Below the pieces are notes generated by a model. The model was not told the origin of the DNA and did no database searches. It saw only the letters and a list, made by a program, of their open reading frames with translations. DNA of 64,000 nucleotides from Protea cynaroides (taxonomy: Eukaryota > Streptophyta > Magnoliopsida > Proteales > Proteaceae): the NCBI GenBank assembly GCA_028583415.1, contig CM053267.1:20963814-21027813 (forward strand), given 5' to 3'. How positions within the stretch are numbered: the stretch's first letter is position 1; every line of letters begins with the position of its first letter. This document shows, piece by piece, positions 57,809-64,000 of this stretch. A program made the translations under genes and the position numbers.

Positions 57809-58087
57809 GGGATAACTGCTCGACTTGTGAGCTGTATCCCAAATTTTATTCTTCGATGTACTTTAGAGGGTTCATGGGTAATTGTCCGAGTTGTGGACTG
57901 TACCCCATTTTGTATAACATCATATTATTTGTGCCTCATTTGACACTCTTCCCTTACTCCTTATTACTTTAGTATGTAGTTGTACCTCTGGGATAACTAT
58001 CCAGGTTGTAGACTGTATCCCATTTTGATCCTTGCGATGTATAGATAATTAATTTATGGGTAACCATTCTGGATGTGGACCGTACCC
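57809..58087. ncRNA. Array of four conserved hairpins in G1
   Basis: Units at 57809-57840, 57876-57905, 57990-58021 and 58058-58087. Each has an outer stem GGGATA/TATCCC or GGGTA/TACCC, a bulged A, an inner stem and a 7-nt loop usually ending TTGT. Unit 1 has inner stem GCTC/GAGC where unit 2 has GTCC/GGAC, so both sides changed together. They lie after the antisense gene and, on the other strand, between the primer-binding site and gag. Confidence 0.65.
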
Positions 58088-58321
58088 AAATTTTTTTACT
58101 TAATTCATACTATATATATAATAGTAGTTCTTCTTCATTACTTATGCATTACTGTCTTTGTTTAATTCTCATTGTGGTGCATCTTTAACTACTATCTTTA
58201 CTAACTTACTAACTCATTGGTTCATAGATGTCTTTTAAATTTTTAAATCCTATGCATCTGTCACTAGACTATGGACATGCATATGCAGGAAAAATCTATA
58301 GGTTAAATTAAAGTAGTTATG

Positions 58322-58332
58322 CTCTGATACCA
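58322..58332 (-). promoter_or_regulatory. G1 primer-binding site
   Basis: TGGTATCAGAGC on the minus strand (58321-58332), one base from the LTR that begins at 58334. Confidence 0.88.
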
Positions 58333-58333
58333 G

Positions 58334-58702
58334 TGTTGGCACAGCCCATTCTGGAAATCGGGTGTGATATTCAGGTCGATCTATGAGATGACCCGAATCC
58401 AACTAGGAACCATTAACTACAGTGATCTATCAAAAAATCCAACAGTCTACGTAAGAAATATCCATAATAACAATATGAAAAAGAGTAATAGTAGCAGAAG
58501 CAAATACTAAGTGACAAATGCTAACTAGTTGTATCATAACATAAATAGGGTTTAAAGTTATGAATACATCCATAGTGTTCACCAAAATAATATCCGTATC
58601 CAATATATACATAGCCAAAATAAAAGAGTAAATCTATATCAGTGTTTAAATAGATTACACCATTTATCTACAAAATGAATCATAAAGGGGGGAGGGAGAA
58701 AG
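58334..58702 (-). repeat. G1 5' LTR, interrupted
   Basis: Begins tgttggcacagcccattctg and follows the left G1 LTR for about 370 bp until the G4 start at 58703. Confidence 0.85.
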
Positions 58703-59010
58703 TGTAAGGCCCGCATGCCACGAATCCGGTTTAACCTTACGTTCTCGTGTCATGACCGTTCTTCCCATCATAATTGACTCAAATGAACCAATTGTATGAA
58801 GAAACCACAAGATGAGGTAAACAATAAGTCCAACATAGTTGGTATGGTTGACTATTTAAGTTTGTGTGGAAGCAACCTGTCAAAAACTAAAAACCAGTAA
58901 ATTTTGGGCCTATGGTGGTAGTTTTGAGGGCTACGGTCTCACCTATGGTCGACCGTAGTTAGACCGTAGGACCTATGGTTACATGTTTTGGTGGTATGGT
59001 CGACGGTTTA
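58703..59010 (+). mobile_element. Start of gypsy LTR G4
   Basis: TGTAAGGCCCGCATGCC begins a plus-oriented LTR related at its tip to S1 (TGTAAGACCTGCACTCC, then atccggt). Motifs atggtcgaccgtag cluster at 58905-59008. It is cut by G3 after 308 bp; the rest must lie beyond the window. Confidence 0.68.
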
Positions 59011-61330
59011 TGTCACACCCCAATTCTGCACCAACCAGAATGGTGTGATGAACCATCAATAAACCAATGGTTCAACCAAGATCTCAAATAGGTTGTGTCC
59101 GTTTGCTTAAACCATACACATCCACAACCATAATCAGAGTAAATAAACAATAACAAAAGTCTTTATACTAATGAACTGAGAGTCTAACAGTGGTAACATA
59201 AATAAATTATCCAATTATCATCAAAAGACTAAGACATAAAATAAAATAATTTAATCAATTACATCATCTGAATAATTCAAATAAAATCTAATCGAATATG
59301 CATGAGTTGCACTCGCACGACAAATCATGCGACTCCATCATAGCTTCTGCATCCATCATTGCAGTATGTCCGTACATCGGAGCATTCATATAGTATTCTA
59401 TAGTAGTACCTGCATCATCAACTAAAAATATTCGACGTCGAAAGGGTGTACTCACATCATGGCTCAGTGAGCAAACAAAACAATGCAACAAACATATGCT
59501 TGTATTCAATTCATATATTTGGTCTGGTTCATAAGTTTACAATATGCAATAGAAAGGTTTGGTGGCCGCCGCACCTCTATACACGGGTGTGTAAGCCCAC
59601 CCAATGGATCAAACACCATTTTCGTCAACATCCACCCCACCATGGAATAGGGATAGAGCTAAAGTGCTTAGGACTGCACTGCATCACATTTCCCTTGATG
59701 CCCTACCCATACCAACACGTAAGCCCCTATTGGCGAGGGCTTACAAATTGGGCTCGCAACTAACCAATCCTAATGTCAAACAGTATATCCAAGGTCTCAC
59801 CCCAGCATCCCTCAATATGTTTATAGAAATAGTGCTAAGACCCCCCAGCAGAGTTAGAGACTACACGGTCTGAGACCACCTCCCCTGATGCCCTACGACG
59901 TAATAGTTCTGCTAAGGTAATGGCGATACGACAATGTCAGTGGACAAGACTTGAGTAGAGATAGAGCTAAAGTGCTTAGGATCGCACCACATCACACTTT
60001 CCCTAATTCCCTACTTGCATCAAGTACACTAACCACACACAAACATTCACATGCCTATTCCTAGCATCATCTTCATCATCATGTTATAAATCAACAAAAT
60101 TAAATATGCATGAACATTAATAGCCAGAATATTGGATGACATGTTAAATGCACATTACACGCATACAAGCATAGAATCATTCATGGCATCAGACTCAATA
60201 AACAAAAATAGTTTATTATTAGCCAATTAGTTTAGGTCTTGTTCCCTTACCTTCGATTGCTAGTAGATCCTCATTCAAGCTTTATAATTCACTTTTAAAA
60301 CACTGAAAAAACCTTACAAGTCGATAGATTTTAAATAGAATTAATTCTAATATGTTTAGACTAACAAAAGCTAAGGGGTCGCAGGTGGGGTAGCACCTGG
60401 GGTCAGTTCTGCGACTACAGGATGTAGGGTCACAGGTGGGGTCGGGCATACTTTGACCCTACGTGCGACCACACCCTCCCTAGAACTTCCAGAGGACCTG
60501 TGGTCGAACATTTGGGTCTCGCAGGGTCGGATATCATTCGACCCTACGTGCGACCACACGTGCTATGGTCGACCTTTCACTCTCAACTTCATTCCTTCAT
60601 GTTTGGATCCTTTGGCTTATCATCATGGTCCTTCCTATGATCGTTCTATGACTCAAAACTATAACTTTTATACACTATCCTTTGTCCACAATGATTTCCT
60701 CCATGGATTCTCTTGAAATTTTTCCATGAATGGATGATTTGGGTTTCTCCTAATCCTATCTTCTTCATGAACTATTCTAGGCTCTTAATTCATGTAGGAA
60801 ATTAGGTTCATGTCTTAGGTTTGCTGAGATTCAGAGTTTTCTTTGAACTTTCTTCTTCCTTGGTCTTCTTCTTCAATTTTCCTTCTCTTTCTTCTCTTCT
60901 CACTCTCTTATTTTTTTAATTAGGGTTCTAAAGGGGTGAAAGAGGCTAAGAGACGTCCTATTTATAGAGGAAAACCCTCCATAATATGGCCCAATGAGTT
61001 TAGGAAAGACCCCCTTCGAATTAGGAAAGTTTTCTAATTTTTGGTTTCTGACTGTTTTTGTAGGGTCGGATGTAGGGTCACAGAATCCGTCGACCCTACC
61101 TTTTTAAATCATCCGACCCCACGACCAAAAGCCATGGGTTAGACTCCTTTGAGGTGAGGTCGGTTATACCTGTTGAGGCATTCGACCACACACTCATATT
61201 TGACTATTTTTGAGTTAAATTTCATACCTGGTCTTGTGGTTTCTTCACGCACTTGGTCCACTTGGCTCGACCATGATAGGTAGACCTGGTACAATGTGGT
61301 AAGACCGGTTAGTTCAATATGGGTCTTACA
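59011..61330 (-). repeat. G3 3' LTR
   Basis: 2320 bp, TGTAAGACCC...GTGTGACA on the minus strand, same family as solo LTR S2. TATA box 60959-60966. Motif clusters at 61060-61190 and 60368-60570. Confidence 0.9.
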
Positions 61331-61339
61331 ACTCCCCCC

Positions 61340-62640
61340 TCTTATTAGAAATTTTGTCTTTAAAATTTGCACATACCTTTCGAGTCGAAAAGGTGAGGAT
61401 ATTACTTTCGCATAGCATTTTTTTCTTCCCATGTGATCTCTTCTATATCTCGGCTCCTTCAAATGACCTTAACATAATAAATGTCACGGTTGCATAGACG
61501 TTGAACCTTTTGGCTGGTGATTTCACTTGGTGCTACTTCGAATGTCAAATCATTAGTTAGATCTGGTGGATCCGCTGTCAAAACTTGTGTTGGATCTCTG
61601 ATGTACTTCTTCAATAATGAGATATGAAATACATCATACACATCTGACATAGATGGTGGTAGTGCTAACTGATAAGCCACTTTTTCACGTTTAGCTAGAA
61701 TCTCATAGGGCCCGACATATCTCGGACTTAGCTTCCCTTTCTGTCTGAATCGTTTTAAACCTCGCATAGGTGATACTTTCAAGAATACCTTATCACCTAC
61801 GACAAATTCAAGGTCTCGACGTCGAGTATCTGCATACTATTTCTGACGATTCTGAGCCGTTCTAACTCTTTCCTTAATAATATCGACTACACGACAAGTC
61901 TCTTCAACAAATTCTGGTCCAACAATACTCCGTTCACCAACTTCATTCCAAAACAAAGGAGTTCGACACTTCCAACCATACAGTGCTTCATAGGGTGACA
62001 TCTGTATAGTAGCCTGATAGTTGTTGTTATAGGCGAACTCGATCAATGGTAGTTTCTCATCCCATGATCCTTTGAAATCAATAACATAGGCTCGAAGCAT
62101 GTCTTCTAAAATCTAAATGGTACACTCCGACTGTCCATCTGTCTGAGGATGGAATGCAGTATTGAATTTCAATGTTGTACCCATAGCCTTCTATAATCCT
62201 TCCCAAAACTTTGAAGTAAAGCGTGGGTCTCTGTCGGATACAATGCTTTCAGGTACACCATGTAATCTAAAAATATTATCCACATATAGCTTGGCTAACC
62301 TCTCTAGGGTATACTGTGCTTGTATAGCTATAAAGCGAGCTGTCTTAGTCAGACGATCTACAATCACCCAGATCGCGTTAACTACTTGGGAGTCAGTGGT
62401 AACCCGGTGACGAAGTCCATAGTGATGCAGTCTCATTTCCATGCTGGTTCTAGCAGTGCTGCAACAATCTTGTAGGTCTTTTCCTTTCAGCCTTTACCCT
62501 CTAATAATTTAGGCATTGAGATACGAATTTAGCTACATCTGTTTTCATTCCTCTCCACTAATATAATTTCTTCAAATCATGATACATCTTTGTACTTCCA
62601 GGATGTACCAAATAAGCGGTGGTGTGAGCTTCCTTCATTA
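61340..62640 (-). pseudogene. G3 integrase with chromodomain
   Basis: IWVIVDRLTKTARFIAIQAQ, then VSDRDPRFTSKFWEGL (catalytic D), LIEFAYNNNYQATIQMSPYE, DVYDVFHISLLKKYI and the chromodomain ITSQKVQRLCNRDIYYVKVI, then a stop where a Trp is usual. The catalytic-E region near 62120-62160 is interrupted by a stop. The zinc-binding region (62460-62620) is also eroded. Confidence 0.83.
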
Positions 62641-62659
62641 GTCTGTGTCTAATGTCCAA

Positions 62660-63455
62660 GCTTTCTGTTTCAGGAACACATACTCTTCCTTTGTACTTCA
62701 ATACCTTTTTCGATGTTTTCTTGTACCGTTCTCAGATAAGGGTCTGATTTAAGAGCGGCTTTCACTTCATCAATTATATCAGGTACAATCTTCAATGTGG
62801 CAAACATATTTGAAAACCGATGAATAAACCCTTGGTTGGTTGATCCACCCGGTGCATCTATCATGAACTACTCATTACCATGATTGAATACTTTTTCTGT
62901 CACACACATTGCTGCAGTCGTGTTAACCTCTCCTTGAGATTTTATCATTGCTTTTCTGCTTAGCGCATCAGCAACTACATTAGCCTTTCCTATATGATAC
63001 TGGATATTGCAATCATAATCCTTCAATAATTCCAGCCATCTTCTTTGTCTCATGTTCAATTCCTTCTGATTAAAAAGATAAGTGAGACTCTTATGATCTG
63101 ATTTAATCTAAAATTTCTCTCCATACAAATAATGTCTCTATATTTTGATAGCATGTACTACTGCTGCTAATTCCAAGTCATGAGTGGGATAGTTCTTCTC
63201 ATGTGTCTTCAGTTGTCTTGAGGCATACACAACTACTTATTCTCCTTGCATAAGTACACATCCTAAACCCAATCCAGACGCATCAGTGTACAAGGTAAAT
63301 GGTTGTCCTGGAATAGGAATAGTCAAGATGGGAGCAGATATCAATCTACCCTTCAATGTTTGGAAACGTTTCTCACATTTTCCGGTCCAAACAAACTTTT
63401 CTCCTTTCTTAGTCAAACTGGTGAGAGGTACGGCAATTCTGGAATAGTCTTCCAC
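62660..63455 (-). pseudogene. G3 RNase H and spacer
   Basis: FTLYTDASGLGLGCVLMQGE, then stops, NMRQRRWLELLKDYDCNIQY, GKANVVADALSRKAMIKSQ and TNQGFIHRFSNMFATLK. Relative to G2, about 40 bp is missing after ENIEKG (near 62705). Confidence 0.83.
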
Positions 63456-64000
63456 AAATCATCGATAATACCCAGCTAGACCTAGGAAACTTCTAATTTT
63501 TGCAACACTCTTAGGTGCTTCCCACTTCACAATGGCTTCAAGCTTGCTAGGATCCACTTTAATTCCTTCAGCGGATACAACATGGCCTCAGAAAGCGACC
63601 TCATTTAGCCAAAACTCACACTTTGTAAATTTGGCGTAAAGCTTCTCTTTTCTTAGTCAGTGCAGAGCGGCTCTTAGATTCATGACATGAGTTTCCTTAT
63701 CCTTAGAGTAGACCAATATATCATCAATAAACATAATGACTAACGTATACAACATATCATGGAATACCTGATTCATGAGTTCCATAAAAGTTACGGGTGT
63801 GTTAGTTAATCCAAAAGACATGACTAAAAATTCATAGTGTTCATATCTTGTTCTGAATGCTGTCTTTGGAATATCACCTTCCTTAATCTTCAACTGATGA
63901 TATCCTGACCGAAGATCAATCTTGGAGAACACCTTGGCACCTTGCAACTGATCGAACAAGTCATCAATCTGAGGCAACGGGTACCGATTCTTGATTGTAA
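63456..64000 (-). pseudogene. G3 reverse transcriptase, cut by the window edge
   Basis: PQIDDLFDQLQGAKVFSKID, LRSGYHQLKIKEGDIPKTAF, SFGLTNTPVTFMELMNQVFH and the active site IMFIDDILVYS. Downstream parts near 63480-63650 contain stops and a frame change. The N-terminal part lies beyond the window. Confidence 0.87.

Larger units (their letters stand above)
36438..58702 (-). mobile_element. Non-autonomous gypsy element G1 with antisense gene
   Basis: Its 3' LTR is 36438-39067. The 5' LTR starts at 58334 but is broken at 58703. The internal part is 39068-44914 plus 56885-58333; G2 lies between. On the minus strand it encodes only a decayed gag; no RT, RNase H or integrase motif was found. On the plus strand it carries two tandem copies of an accessory gene. 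A primer-binding site and purine tract are present, so it may have been mobilised by relatives. A candidate left target duplication is ttagg (36433-36437); the right partner is outside the window. Confidence 0.8.
59011..64000 (-). mobile_element. Chromovirus G3, runs off the window
   Basis: The LTR, a purine tract (61331-61342) and pol read from chromodomain back to RT at the edge. Protein order and wording are close to G2. The left flank is gttta (59006-59010); the other end is not visible. Confidence 0.9.

Noticed and set aside
1..64000. CRISPR arrays, bacterial operons, rRNA or intact tRNA genes
   Set aside because: No spaced direct repeats, no rRNA wording and no tRNA cloverleaf were seen. 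The tRNA-like strings are primer-binding sites of retroelements.

Overview
The window looks like nuclear DNA of a flowering plant with a large, repeat-rich genome. It holds one recognisable host gene (a CLE signalling peptide) and more than 50 kb of nested LTR retrotransposons with multi-kilobase LTRs. There is also a SINE tail, several MITEs, and primer-binding sites complementary to plant initiator tRNA-Met. All assignments were made by eye from the sequence; no database search was run and the species is not identified.

Layout. (1) 1-7700 is the only gene-like space: a SINE 3' end, a CLE gene (794-1081, minus) with a Mutator-type MITE 16 bp past its stop codon, a second copy of that MITE at 3877-4032, an unrelated foldback element at 4628-4866, and a 733-bp tandem duplication carrying a dead RNase H-like domain (6224-7689). 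(2) 7706-22407 is a minus-strand Ty1/copia element (D) with short LTRs and unusual TA...CA termini. Its integrase is split by a plus-strand SIRE-like copia element (A, 10583-20608, target duplication agatt), whose 3' LTR is split by a solo Ty3/gypsy LTR (S1, 17037-19368). (3) 22598-32067 is a minus-strand SIRE-like copia element (B, target duplication ccatg) whose pol region is missing and where a second solo gypsy LTR (S2, 25043-27552) now sits. (4) 32071-33525 is the 5' end of another copia element (C). (5) 33526-36437 is an LTR-like segment (E). (6) 36438-58702 is a gypsy element without detectable pol (G1). Inside it sits a nearly complete Tekay-like chromovirus (G2, 44915-56884, target duplication ctgag). 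(7) 58703-59010 is the start of another gypsy LTR (G4), broken by G3 (59011 to the window end), a chromovirus read as far as its reverse transcriptase.

The most interesting part is an accessory gene on the strand opposite to gag-pol in G1 and G2, between the primer-binding site and gag. In G2 it is a 434-codon open frame (53036-54340) that extends upstream to a conserved ATG at 52925 through one stop codon. In G1 it is tandemly duplicated and decayed. Around it the sequence suggests a complete antisense transcription unit: a TATA box in G1, a 5'-UTR intron with TACTAAC branch points, and downstream 30-32-nt hairpins with changed but still paired stem bases (four in G1, one in G2). Clusters of a family-specific GTCG-core motif occur both near this gene's promoter and on both sides of the LTR TATA box. 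This arrangement could mean that the LTR and the antisense gene are co-regulated, which is an inference. Frameshifts and stops affect nearly every other frame, so most of the region is decaying.
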